Below, in pieces: positions 25,514 to 37,627 of a DNA stretch of 64,000 nt (position 1 is the stretch's first letter; each line of letters opens with the position of its first letter). The position numbers and the translations under genes are program-made. The stretch lies in the NCBI GenBank assembly GCA_023101725.1, contig JALJCO010012917.1, positions 334,071 to 398,070 on the forward strand, read 5' to 3'. This DNA comes from Atherinomorus stipes. Its lineage: Eukaryota; Chordata; Actinopteri; Atheriniformes; Atherinidae. The notes under the pieces are model-generated. The model saw only the letters and a list, made by a program, of their open reading frames with translations, did not search any database and had not been told where the DNA came from.

Positions 25514-26303
25514 TAGGGCTGGACGATAGAGAAAAAAGATTATCGATAAAAAAAAATCTGTATTGATCGATATCGATATTTATCAAAAAAGAAAAAAAAA
25601 GCCATTATCAAATTAGAAGCCATGCGCATCCCTGGCCATTTAAAGGGGAAGCTCGTTTTTTTCAACCGGGACCCATTTTCTAGCATGAAATACGTTCATT
25701 TCCTCACCTAGACAGTTTTGGTGTATCTTGAATTCCTTCAGAAGATATTTAGGTCCACTCCAGATCAGCGTATGTCCAATATAATGGAAGTGATGAGGCA
25801 ACCTTACACAACTTCTAAATAAGGCATTATCTGCCACAAACTCCTTCATTTCACCATTGTTTTGTTACGAAACATTAGTCAGACCCCCTGTGAGCTCGAA
25901 GAGGCTTTTTTGTGGTGATTTGTCCTTATGTTGGACATACGCTGATCTGGATTGGATCTAAATATCTCCCAAAGGAATTCAAGTTGCACCAAAACTGTCT
26001 GGGTGAGTAAATTAATGTATTTCATGCTAGAAAATAGGTCCAGATTGAAAGAAATTGAACTTCCCCTTTAAACTTTTGCTGAATGACCTACTCATAATAA
26101 AGATCACACTAACACTAAATTCCAATTTAGCCTTTGCCTGGGTCTGCGTTTGTGATTGGTTTGGCGGAAGTAGTGATTGTAGTATTATGCTACAGCGGAA
26201 AACTGTATTTCTATATTGAACTTTTATTGACCCTCTTTTTTTTTCTATTGAAAAAACCTCTATCGATCGATATATATCAATATTGAATTATCGTCCAGCC
26301 CTA
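25514..26303. mobile_element. hAT transposon with perfect 8-bp TSD
   Basis: Starts TAGGGCTGGACGATA and ends TATCGTCCAGCCCTA, a perfect TIR pair. TGTACAAC is duplicated at 25506-25513 and 26304-26311. Most of its interior is a fold-back element at about 25640-26072. Confidence 0.92.
25640..26072. mobile_element. fold-back element nested in the hAT
   Basis: Begins TTTAAAGGGGAAGCTC and ends GAACTTCCCCTTTAAA. The arms share CTAGCATGAAATAC and AATATCT motifs and mirror each other over about 190 bp. Layout and subterminal wording resemble 16764-17414. Confidence 0.8.
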
Positions 26304-26751
26304 TGTACAACTCAAGTGTTCCTTCCTCATTGAAAACCCCAAACAAAAAACCCAACTAATTAACCATTTAACACAAAAGTATTGGAAGGCAACATTAGAT
26401 GTGCCTGTTATATCTTCATCATCACTTCACTTTGCTGATATAACAATGAATACCCAGACCACGACTGAACGATAAGGGTTTATTAATGCTGCACATGAAT
26501 TCCTTGCAGTACAGCTAGCAGCTAACATCAACACAGCAGGATTACCCACAAAGCAAAGGGCGCTCTCGCTACGGGTCTCCTAATGGCCCAAAATACATTA
26601 CAGTCCCCAAAATTACAATGTTCACTGGACGATGGACTTTTTTTTTTCTTTTCTTTTCTTTTTTTTTTGAGAAAACCTACTGTAGAACTGCTGACTAACT
26701 CAGAGAACAATGTAAATCTGTCAATGTATGGGCCTGACCACCGTTGAATGT

Positions 26752-27939
26752 TTAAAGGACAAGTTTCTATTTTTTTTCAACCTAGACCTTATTTTTTAGG
26801 AGTTTATACGTGCATTTACACACCGATAAAATTTCTGTATCACTTTGACTTCTTCGGGCGATATTTAGATTAGTCGCCATTCAGCATGCATCTATATAAT
26901 GGAAAAGACAGAGCAGCCTCTATAAGGCAATATCTGCAGCGAAATTCCTTCATTTACCAATACTTTAAGTAGAATGAACAAATGAGTACTACTGTCCTGT
27001 GAGTTCAAAGTTTCGCAAATTGTGTTTTTTTGTTGTTTGGGTAGCAAGCTGCTCTTCTCAGCTGTACTACAAAAGCACACATTGGAGGTGCACATGGTCC
27101 CGGACAGTGTGGAGAACACCCTGTAACTAACAGAAAGCCAAATCTGGACTCACAGAACAATAGTACTCGTTCATTCGTTTATTCTATTTAAGTTAAAAGT
27201 ATTGGGGAAATGAAAGAGTTTTGCTGCAGATAATACCTTATTGGGCCTTTTCCACTGCACATTTCCGTAACCCTTCCACACTGCACTGCACGCTTTGTGT
27301 TTCCTTTGGGAAAACCCCTCATGATCCGTTACGATTTTTCGCACCCATTTCAGAGGTTGCTCTAACCACGCTGAACTTACACAAAATGTGACGTAACTGA
27401 CGGCTGTCCACTGACTGGTCAAAGTAAACTGTCACGTGTTTTGTCTTGCCTCTTCTAAAAATACCTGGCTCTGTTTTTGGTGACTACAAGCCACAGAGAA
27501 AACAACAACAGCAGTAACACCTTGATGTCATCCAATGCCTCCATTGTAGTTTTTAGTTTACTGACCACCGCGTGGCACGGCAGTCACGTCACGGCAGTCT
27601 CGACCACGCCAACTCCACCCACTTCCGGGTGGTAGACTACGACTTCTACTGTGTGGAAACAAAAGCCGTCCTGGCCGTCTTTAGCATATACTGCTGCACT
27701 GTGCTGTACCGTGCCCTGTGCAGCTGCAATGGAAAAGGCCCGATAGAGAGGCTGCCACATCTCTCCCATTATATGGATGCACACCGAAAGGCAACTCAAC
27801 GTAATATCTTCCGAAGGAGACACAGTGATACAGCAATTTTACCAGTGTGTAAATGCATGTATAAACTCCTAGAAATAAGGTCCAAATTGAAAAAATGAAG
27901 GAAAAAAAAAAAAGAAAAAGAAATAAGGTTATCCTTTAA
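26752..27939. mobile_element. fold-back element interrupted by another TIR element
   Basis: Begins TTTAAAGGACAAGTTTC and ends GGTTATCCTTTAA. The arms carry CAACCTAGACCTTATTT, TTTACACACCGATAAAATT and AATATCT and are inverted copies. The right arm is split by a separate element at 27243-27741, after which the arm resumes. Confidence 0.75.
27243..27741. mobile_element. TIR element nested in the fold-back element
   Basis: Ends GGGCCTTTTCCACTGCAC and CTGCAATGGAAAAGGCCC are inverted repeats about 500 bp apart. The host sequence is colinear on either side. TSD ambiguous. Related wording (TTTTCCACTG) occurs at about 62936. Confidence 0.7.
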
Positions 27940-29331
27940 TACAAAGTAACTTAAGTCTCAAGATTCTGAAGTTTGACACATGTGAAATTTCCCTTCGTAT
28001 AGATTATTTTATGACAGTTTCTATTTGAACACACAACACAGGCCTTCTTCAGCACCATCTGATGGCAATATAACTGGATCTCAGTAAAGGGTAAATTGAG
28101 GTTTTCTGAAGATTCTAAGATTTTCTAGTAGCTTCGTTGTACTCCAGGACAAAATCACAGATGCTGTGTACCAAGTTCAATTACACAAGCTGTGAGACAA
28201 CTAGTAATGTTTGAAAGAACAGATAAGGAAGAGAAAAAGATTTAATTTAATCTCACCTTTCTTTTAAATACTGTATTAATTTACAGGTAGTAGGAATAAT
28301 TTGTAAAAGAGATGGGACTTACTAACTTCACAATTCAACTAAATGACAATTTAGAAGGCCAAAAACACAGTAAAATATTATCAAGAAAAGGATGTTGCAT
28401 ATCAACCCTTAAGTGTGCAGAAAAAAACTCACAAAAGTTAGGATTCTACGACTGACTATGGGCTCAAATCCTTGGCAATAGAAATTTCAATAGCTTGTCA
28501 TTAGCTTTACCGTGTCCGTGTTGGATTGAAACTTTATCATTACTGGTTTGATGGTCCTCTAGTTGATAGCAATCAGATGGTTTTCAATTTTTGACATATG
28601 TAAAAATACATGCAGTTTCTCATGTTTCCTTATATTTTCATAGAAAGTAGTCATTACACTCGCAGGTAAAGTCAAATAAATATATCAAAATTAAGTAAGA
28701 AATGAAATAAATACACCTACAATAGGAGAAATAGAGCAATTCTAATTTCATCTTACATGCCCAGACATCTTACTTCATGAGTAAAATAACTTGCACTCAC
28801 TTTCTCAAAATATAAACCAGCACTGATTCCAAAATATTCAATGTGAAAGTAATAACAGACAAGTTCTGCAAACCAAATGCAGCATGAAGAAAAGTAGGCT
28901 TGTAGAATGCTAAATCAACTGCCTCTGAGCAACTGATAAATTCAAGGAGAATTTAACAGAAACAAAAGTCATATGACAGGGTTGCCTAACTGCCCAGTTA
29001 CAAACAGATCACTGTGCAAACTGTCACCGGTCATAATTGAACATTTTTCTTGCTTGACTGATGCAGGATTGCCCCTTGGCTACTGAGACATGAAGCATGT
29101 CCCCTGAGCCAGTCACCACTCCAACTGAACACACAATGCATTACATCATTTTCAGAGAGAAAATGGGTAGAAATACAATCAATAGTTTGCCAACATTTAG
29201 GCCCAGTCTCATTTCTCTTTTTTACCCATACCCCTCACCCCATCCCCTTGGCCCATGCCGCTTAAAATGGAGCTACAAGTCAACCCCTAAAAAATTGGGA
29301 CACCCGTTCAACAATCACATGTGTCATCAAT

Positions 29332-30321
29332 CACTGCGTTTACATGCAGCCAATAACTCTGTCATAACTCTTTCATAATCGGAATATTAGCAAAAACCCG
29401 GTTACGCACAGCCATGTAAACACCAGCAAAAACCTGAATATGCTCATTTTTGGGGTTTTTAATAACCTGAATATTATCCCTGGGTTACTCCTTTTCTAAC
29501 CCGAATATTTGGTCATGTAAACGCGTATCGGAATATCTCCATTGAAAGGAACATTAAATTGTGTTCTACGCATGTTCTATTCGCAAGGATTCTTGGTCTT
29601 CTGAGTAAACTACAGGGAGTATTTGTACCAGCGATCAGACGGTACTCTGCACAGCTCGCTAGTTTATATATCACCATGGCAACATGCATCCCGAGAGGAG
29701 CTGGTGTGCAAACAGTTACTTCGCGGGACACCATCACTCATCTGGAAAGGTTTGGTAAAGGCGTGATATCGGAAAATTGTCACAGCAGCTGGAGTCAGTG
29801 AACTTCATCATTACAACCGTTCTCACCTGACAGCGCACTTTTATCTTAAGTGTCCGGGGGGCTATAGTGAAAATGGAAAGCGTGGATGTGTATGGCGCTC
29901 AGCTCCAACTCCAAGCTGCATTTCCACCACACGTTCTCTCCTTCTATGACCCGCAATAGTGTCAAGTATTGCTTGTGAGTCAGAACCAGCACAGCAGAGC
30001 TAGCAAAGAACTGCTGTCAGCTCCGGACTGCAGTCAAACCAGCCGCCTCTTGCGGATCCGCAGTCAAGCCAACCGGCGTTATTTCGGCTGTAATTCTGAA
30101 ACTTGACTGGCTTGACCGCAGTGGTTCCTGATGCTTCATTATCCCCCATCATCATGACGTTTTCAGTGCGTCGTTGTTTGGGTCGGGATATTCCGACTGA
30201 TCGCAGTTATCATGTATACAGGAGTAACTGTCTGCTCATGCAAGTAAACGGGTTATTCATAATCTTTCAGAAACCGGAATATTGACCTTAACCCGAATTT
30301 TTATGGCATGTAAATGTCGTC
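29332..30321. mobile_element. TIR element with TTTACATGCC ends
   Basis: Left end CACTGCGTTTACATGC, right end GCATGTAAATGTCGTCA. Both ends carry ATAACCCG/CGGGTTA and GGAATAT motifs. Interior of about 1 kb without an intact ORF. Partial copy at 10619-11030. Confidence 0.7.
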
Positions 30322-30811
30322 ATTAATCCATGCAGGCTTGTATGTCAGCGGATGCACGCTGAGCTGTTGCCGCAAATTTCAAGAAATCAAGCCGTCTACA
30401 GCTGTGGATCAACGTTAACAAGCAAGTTTGATTTGTGCATGACATTCCAGCTTGTTTTATATCCCATGAAGGACCTCCATGTAAATGAAGACCAGCAGCG
30501 ATGTTGCCCAAGTTTTTATTGATCACGCCATCACTATAGATTATCAGGGTTGCCTACAGAGCACCGCTAGTTTTCAACCTGGTCGCATTTATGTTACTGA
30601 AGTGTCAATGTAGTACTAGAAATTTTTTTTTCATGTGAATTTTACAAAGAAAATGACCGTTAAAGATTTAAATGGCATTAACTTAGACAATACAATTTTC
30701 ATACTTTTTAAACTTTATCTATGGAGAAAATATTGCTGCTAATATCTGTAGCAGCCATCTTGCCGGCGATTGTCATACCCCTTCGTTGTGTGAACTAGAA
30801 AACCCTTAATT

Positions 30812-30960
30812 TAAAGGCAAGGCAAGTTTATTTGTATAGCACATTTCATGTACAGAACAATTCAAAGTGCTTTACATAAAACATTATAAGCAAAAGGGAG
30901 AAAAAAATTAGAAGCATGATTCAAAATTAAAAGCATTTAAGATTAAAAAGAGAGAATATA
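30812..30960. repeat. common teleost interspersed repeat
   Basis: Contains GGCAAGTTTATTTGTATAGC and TTCAAAGTGCTTTACATAAA, a sequence I recognise as very abundant in fish genomes. A-rich tail. SINE or LINE-tail origin cannot be decided here. Confidence 0.65.
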
Positions 30961-31539
30961 GAGATGTGCAGATGTATAAAGGATGTATATACCCCTACAC
31001 TTAAATGCACAAAACAGAGGGGAAGGGGAAGAATTGAGAATGGGCCTTTTTCTTGTCAAAGCCTCTTGTATTGCCGATTATCATAAGGTAGGCCACTTTT
31101 AATGTGAAGCAGGTGGGTAGTTCAGGGGGAAATAAGTGTCTGCTTTCCTACAGAACACTCCAGAACGGATTAACTTTTAAGCTATGAGAAAACTTCAAAG
31201 GGGAACCTAACTAGAGATATTATGAAAGGGATTCACAGGAAAGGATAGACTTGGCAATAACAGTCTTTTTCACTGTCAGGGTTTTAACATATTTCAATAT
31301 TCTTTATAATGAAAAGGGTGTATACACACAAGCACTAAAACATAGAAAGAATAGCCCTGAAAAACCAGCTGTCTGGTCTACAAGCCAAAATACACAACCT
31401 ACACACTTGTTCTACACAAAGTGTGTGGCATTTGGGTATTTTATACCAGCTGTTGATCATCAACATTCATTGACTGAGCTACAGTAAAATCAAATGTTTT
31501 TTCTTTTAAGTCCAACAAGGGATACATATATGCAACAAA

Positions 31540-32300
31540 AGGGGCCTGTACTATGAATAAGGATTAACATACCTGGGATATCTCCGTTACCTAGATTGAC
31601 TTTTCCAGATATTCGCAATCCTGATGAGCGGTACAACGAAGCAGGTTATCAACTCAGTAATTCAATCCAGGGGTTTCCAATCTTGATCAGTGTGTGTTCA
31701 CATAAAGGGGTGGTATTTGCAGTGTCTGACAAATCGCATGTGAAGAAACCGAAATCAGACAATGTAACGGGCATCACTATCACTCAGTTTCACTTTATTA
31801 CAAGGATCTTCCTTTTCTTAATATTTTCCATTCAGTTCTTTTGAGGCCCAGCTTCCCTTGTTTTGTGTTGGAATGTTAATTCCTCACCCTGATGGCACAA
31901 GTAGTTGGGCATTCCTTAAATTCATGTTTGTGCAGTTTTGCCATGTGTGAGCATTATTATTATTAAGCTCCTTATTTCTTATGCAATCCTATGGGAGCTA
32001 AACAGACTTTGGAAAAGTCTAGAACAAGAACAACATACATCAAAGTGTTAGGTCTGCAACATATGTCCCCAACTGACAAATGCAACGCAGCCCATTCCAA
32101 TGAAAATCTGTCATCGGGGACATCAAAAGGAGCATCTATCCTTAGAAACTCTCCCTTTAGCGCCCCCAGACAATCCGTGTACAAACACTGACAGGATCTT
32201 TTAAGAATGGGCAGGCCATTTTCCTAGAGAAAAGGTCAGACAAATTGGTCAGGAGATGGTGGTTGATCTCTTATCCAGAACATAGGTGCTCAGCCGTGGT
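31540..32300. repeat. dispersed repeat sequence, part shared with 51960-52400
   Basis: Starts GGGCCTGTACTATGAATAAG, a TIR-like end. From about 31890 on it matches 51960-52400 (shared AAAAGGAGCATCTATC, GAATGGGCAGG, GATTGGTCAGGAG-type wording, GATCTCTTATCCAGAAC). The second copy lies inside the hAT at 51064-52735, so this is probably a truncated relative. Confidence 0.55.
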
Positions 32301-32409
32301 GAAGTATTTTGACATGAGCAGCAGATGATTAAAATAAAAGTCCAAGCTGTACCTGACTTTACTTCCAGTTCAATTCTGTAGGAATATTACTGCATGTTTG
32401 TGCCAAATC

Positions 32410-32453
32410 TCCATCCATCCATCCATCCATCCATCCATCCATCCATCCATCCA
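32410..32453. repeat. (ATCC)n microsatellite
   Basis: About eleven perfect CCAT units in intron 2. Confidence 0.95.
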
Positions 32454-33596
32454 GTGTTATTACAATTTCTACAACTGTTAAATACAGTAAACAGGTTACT
32501 GTACCACTTTTCATATCTTTATACATTTTCGTAAAAAAAATATGTAGAATTTATCCTGTATTCATGTCTATATTGAAGTGTGATCAAGCTGGAAGATAAA
32601 TCTAAATGAATATCAGGTTTTTTTATTTGATTTCAGCTTGACCTCATTCTCAGTTTTACTTGTGGTGGTAAAATTCTCATACATCATACATTAAGGCCTG
32701 ATTACACTATAACGCTGAAAGACAAGAGCCTTGCTGCCTTCTGGAATCTCATTTACACAGTAACAGAGTTTTGGGGGCAAAAACGCAAACATCTGACAAT
32801 GGCCTCCAAAGTGACATTTTCTGACGGTGCAAGGCTAGTCTGGACGTCTTTCATGTCATCTTGCACTTGTGCTCTCCAACCCCGGCAGGATATATCGTTA
32901 TCGCACATGCTTCAAATTATACCACAATATAGATTTGAGGCTATATTGCCCAGCCCTAGGCTGCAGTAAGGTGGAATGTGTAGGTGACGTCGCCAACTGT
33001 AAAGCATCAATACAAAAGGTCTTAGAAATAAGAGAACAAAGTGAATTTTTTTTTCAAGTGGTAAAAATCTTTAGACAATTATTTGACATCTAGAAAAAAC
33101 ATAGCTGCAAGGTATCATTTCTCGCACTGTGTAATAGTTCATCCAGCACAATTGCTCTTTTCTGTTTTTTGCATTTTTTTTCAATAGGGTACAGTGAATG
33201 ATTGATATGGCAAAATTGTCCAGATAACAAGGAATGCTACCATGTCAGTCCATCTGTGTCTGAGTCCTGGGGCAAAATCAGACCCCTATTGCTAACAGAC
33301 CTCCTGCAGATGCACTCAGCCAACAGAAAGGCCAGAGAACAGACTATGAGATCAAGTGCTTGTGTGTGCTGCAACAAATGACTGTATTCATACCTCATGA
33401 GAAACAACCAAACACTTCAAACATGATAAAAAAAAAAACACCTAAAAACAAACAGTGCAGTGAATTTATAAATTTAGATATAAGCTTTGGCCTTCAACCT
33501 GCATGTGTGAGCACCGACACGTTTAAAGGCAGGGTGGATGATGTTTTCCAGGAGCCTTTTTTACTATATTGCTTAAAGTCTTCTTCACACCCCAAT

Positions 33597-34713
33597 AGGG
33601 GATTATCACGCTTACCGGAACTTCCCGGTATTTGGACACTTCCTCTTCCGGGCCATGTTAACAACAGCCGTTCCTGCTCTGTTATACTGTTTAAATCGTA
33701 TAAACTCCAAACATACTTAAGTTTTCATTCCAGACTGAAGTGATACTGGATCAAAAGCTGGATCAAAGCGATCGATTCGCTGCGGTGAAGGGCCGAACTT
33801 TATAATAAAACACACGTTTGTTTGTCGCCGGTGGGGCACAACACCGGCACTTAACAGCATGCTAGCATTAGCCAGCTAGCGTTTACTGACGTGCTTAACA
33901 TTGTGCGTCTTAAAACACACAAACATCTGAAAATCGGGTCTGTACCTCCCCGTTTCCAGTGGAACAACTGGGGACTGCCAAAAAAAGGAGACGCTTTCAG
34001 ATGCTTGTGTGTTTTCAGCCGCACAAAGTTAGGCACGTCATCAAGCTGACTAATGCTAACCTGCTAACAGTAGTCCGCCAGCTACCACTCTGTTAAACTT
34101 TGTAAATCGGATAAACGCCAATGCCAAGTTTTCATTCCAGACTGAAGTGATGCTAGGAAAGAAGTGGATCAAAATGACCGATTCGCCGCAGTGAAGGACC
34201 GAACTTTATAATAAAACGACACACGTTTGTTTGTAGCCGGCAGTCTGCACAGTCGTGTTGGCAGGCTAGCATTAGCCAGCTCGATGACGTGTCTAACTTT
34301 GTGCGGCTGAAAACACACAAGCATCTGAAAGCGTCTCCTTTTTTTGGCAGTCCCCAGTTGTTCCACTGGAAACGGGGAGGTACAGACCCGATTTTCAGAT
34401 GTTTGTGTGTTTTAAGACGCACAATGTTAAGCACATCAGTAAACGCTAGCTGGCTAATGCTAGCATGCTGTGAAGAGCCGGTGTCATGCGGTGTTGTGCC
34501 CCACCGGCGACAAACAAACGTGTGTTTTATTATAAAGTTCGGCCCTTCACCGCGGCGAATCGATCGCTTTGATCCAGCTTTTGATCCAGTATCACTTCAG
34601 TCTGGAATGAAAACTTAAGTATGTTTGGAGTTTATACGATTTAAACAGTATAACAGAGCAGGAACGGCTGTTGTTAACATGGCCCGGAAGAGGCCAAGCG
34701 TGATAATCCCCTA
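33597..34713. repeat. large near-perfect palindrome, about 1.1 kb
   Basis: Left arm from AGGGGATTATCACGCTT and right arm to AAGCGTGATAATCCCCTA are inverted copies of roughly 420-460 bp each, around a 200-bp centre (about 34061-34269). The centre itself contains diverged pieces of the arm (TTTTCATTCCAGACTGAAGT, CCGAACTTTATAATAAAA). The arms include the long mirrored block around GACGCTTTCAGATG and CGGGGAGGTACAGACC. Probably a fold-back transposon; no ORF of interest. Confidence 0.88.
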
Positions 34714-35059
34714 TTGCAGCCATTTAATTAAATGTTCTGACACAAAAAATGAAAAAAATAATTACTGGAACAGACAGGACTGGAAAAACCCCTTCCAATG
34801 AAATGAATTTCATTTGATGGGGCTCCGAACCGCCCGTGCTTATTGACTGAATGATTATTATGTCCATCAAACTCGACGGCCGTTTGTCGCATCTCACAGT
34901 GCAGACGAACCGAGACAACAATGGCTACTCGCGGCTCTTATCTATGCCACTGTTTGCTCTTAAAAAGAAAAAACGGATATGGATCAGTTTGCAGCGAGGA
35001 TGTTTTACGCCGCATAAGAAGTTGGAGGGGAGATAATTATCACTTTTAGGAAACATGGT

Positions 35060-35225
35060 TCCTCTGCAGTTTACTGGGAAGCTAACAAGCTAGCCACTCA
35101 ACTGTTTACGGTTATCTTTGCTGAACCATCGGCGAACGTGTTCCTGTGCTCTAGAGGCATGGTTTTGGGGGGTGTATATTTTTTCAAATGTAGCTTGGTT
35201 GAACTGTTTTTCCAAGATCCCCTAT
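35060..35225. repeat. dispersed repeat, second of three copies
   Basis: AAGCTAACAAGCTAGCCACTC, then GTTCCTGTGCTCTAGAGGC and TTTTTCCAAGATCCCCTATCC. Matches 340-530 and 44105-44240. Confidence 0.6.
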
Positions 35226-35368
35226 CCTGCTTTTAACTGACAAGGCAATCATAATTAAACCTGTGCAATATTAAGAACATTTCTTTATATTGCAAAAATT
35301 AATCAGTCAGTATGTTGAACCAGCTCTTTTTGATATCCAAGTAGTATACACTTAAATTTTCTAAACCA

Positions 35369-35450
35369 GAGGTGTCCAAATTCTTTACACTGGAGGGCCA
35401 AAGATGTCTCAGGGTGGATGGTCGCGGGCCAAAACTAAACATTAATTGCA
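35369..35450. repeat. transposon end of the GGTGTCCAA type
   Basis: AGAGGTGTCCAAATTCTTTA followed by CTGGAGGGCCA, a terminal sequence common to fish hAT copies. The other end was not found nearby. Confidence 0.45.
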
Positions 35451-36029
35451 CTGTAAGAAATTAAATATGCTTATCCCATGGCGTAATTGTTCAAAATAAA
35501 ACCTTATAGAAAGTAATGTAGAAAATGGATACCAATATTCTTTATTGTGTTCATTTGTTTTTCACATCATTTTGTTTGAGGTTTCATTCGACAGCATTTG
35601 TAACAAGAAACAAAAAAAGTAATAATTTACTATGATTTATAATTTACTTATTATATTTATGTAAAATTTATGTATAATTTTAGTTCATAATCGCTTATGA
35701 ATACTAGTTGAAAGGAATTAAAAAAAACAAAAAAACAAATAAAACTGTTCCAGACAAATTAGAGTTCCCTGCTCATGAACAGTGGACCTGTGCAGAAGTC
35801 TTACTGAACATTACAGAAAACACTTGAATGCAGGGATTGTCTCAAAGGGCTGCTCAACAAAATTTAGTGCAGGAGCCTCATCATTCTTGTTTGCTTATTT
35901 TGTTTTTTGTTTGTTTTTAATATTTCTGGTAAACTACCATTCAAAATCAATGTCATGATTTTGATTTTTTTTATGCATTATTACTTTTTTCAATTTCAAC
36001 TCATTTCACTGACAGATGATTTTTTTCTT

Positions 36030-36071
36030 ATTTAATGGGAGGGTATGAATAATTTTGAGGATGACTGTACA
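36030..36071. repeat. solo Tc1-like terminal repeat
   Basis: GGGAGGGTATGAATAATTTT then GAGGATGACTGTA, a typical Tc1/mariner end next to TA. No transposase beside it. Confidence 0.55.
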
Positions 36072-37179
36072 TCTTCCAAGGCTCAAAAGGGCCAAAATAA
36101 AGGCAAACAGAAACATGACTCAGGGAATAAGAAAAATCAGCTTTTGCAGAAGAGTACAAACAGAGTAAACAATGTATCTGATTTATAAAACACCAAAACT
36201 GACAAATGAACTTGCACCATAGCTTTGATTTCCCCAGTTAACCTTCCTGTCTTTGAATGTCTATCCATTATGGTACCACATTCATGGGCAGGGGAAGATC
36301 ACAAAGAACGAATCACATGCACAATCTTGTTGACCAAAAAATGGAGGAGGCTGAGGGGATTTTCTTTGCAAGACAGACAAAAAGTCTAAAAGCAAACACC
36401 CATTTCCACAAGGGTGCCTCCAGGACTTTCAGGGGAGCGCAGAGTTTGTGTTCTTGCATCTAGTTTTACATCTTGCTGCCAGGGATAAGTCCCCTGACCA
36501 AACAAAGACACACAAATGTGCTTTCATTGGATGAAATAGACAAAAATAGAGTTGTTGTGTAGATGCTACGCAAACAAAGCATCTGACTGTGGTGCTGACA
36601 AAATCCAGTTTAGGGTACAAAGATTATCTTTCCAGGATATACTTACCGTACACTCCATGACAGAGAGCCAAGAACTGCCCAATAACTTTTTGGCTTGTTG
36701 TTTATCTGGAATGTTTTGCTTTGGGTTGTTTTATTTAAAATATTTTTCTTTTTAAAAAAGGAAAAAAAGAAGCATATGCTTTCAGTGATGTTGATAGGTT
36801 TTCAATGTAGTGAGTCCCTGGGACCCATAGGTGACAATTTGAGTGGGTCCCTGGCAAATTCAATGGGTCCCCAAATTTAAAAAATGAATTTCCATCCATT
36901 TCTTACATTCTTCTATTTTTTTAATTGTAGTGTTTAACTCCGTTGATAGTGGTATGGTATTACATGGCTATTAGTAATGGACAAATGTATGTATATGAAA
37001 TTAAACAAAATTTAAATTTGAAAAGTTTGTTACGAAATAACTATCAGTGGCATGACATATAAAATTCAAACATCTGTAGGATTAAATTACAGGAAGGGTT
37101 TAGTTCTCGTGAAATAACATACAATATTTGTTCATCAGGTAGTGGTAAATTCGACAAGCCAGTTAAGCTCATATGTGAG

Positions 37180-37220
37180 TCAAGGCAGGTGAGTGAATAC
37201 TTTTGGCAATATAGTGTAAC
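37180..37220. repeat. solo Tc1-like terminal repeat
   Basis: GTGAGTGAATACTTTTGGCA then ATATAGTGTA, the right end of a widespread fish Tc1 family. No body recognised. Confidence 0.6.
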
Positions 37221-37627
37221 TATTCGACATTAGCAGAAGGATAACTACAGAGTCCATGTGGGCTTTGTTACAAAGCTATGATATTTTAGTAAGTCCCTCT
37301 AAAATAACACCGTCCATGTAATGTTTCTTAAAGGGACTAGAGTCAGGAGGGTGCCAAGCTGATTAAGAATTAAATAACTGGCAATAATCATACTATATCC
37401 ACTTAAAGTTGTTGAAACAACAGGTCATGCGGATAGCTGATTGTTTTGTCAGCTGAAATTTTAATACAAAGGTGGGGCCTGACAGCAGGGATAAAGACCA
37501 ATGTCTACTGACCAATGATGAACAAATTTGTAACAGTAAAAGAGGAGAAAAAAAATAAAAGGGCAAAATCACTGAGGAAAGTTGTGCAAGTAGCTTTCAA
37601 TTTTTTAGGGTCACTAAGCCCCATTCT

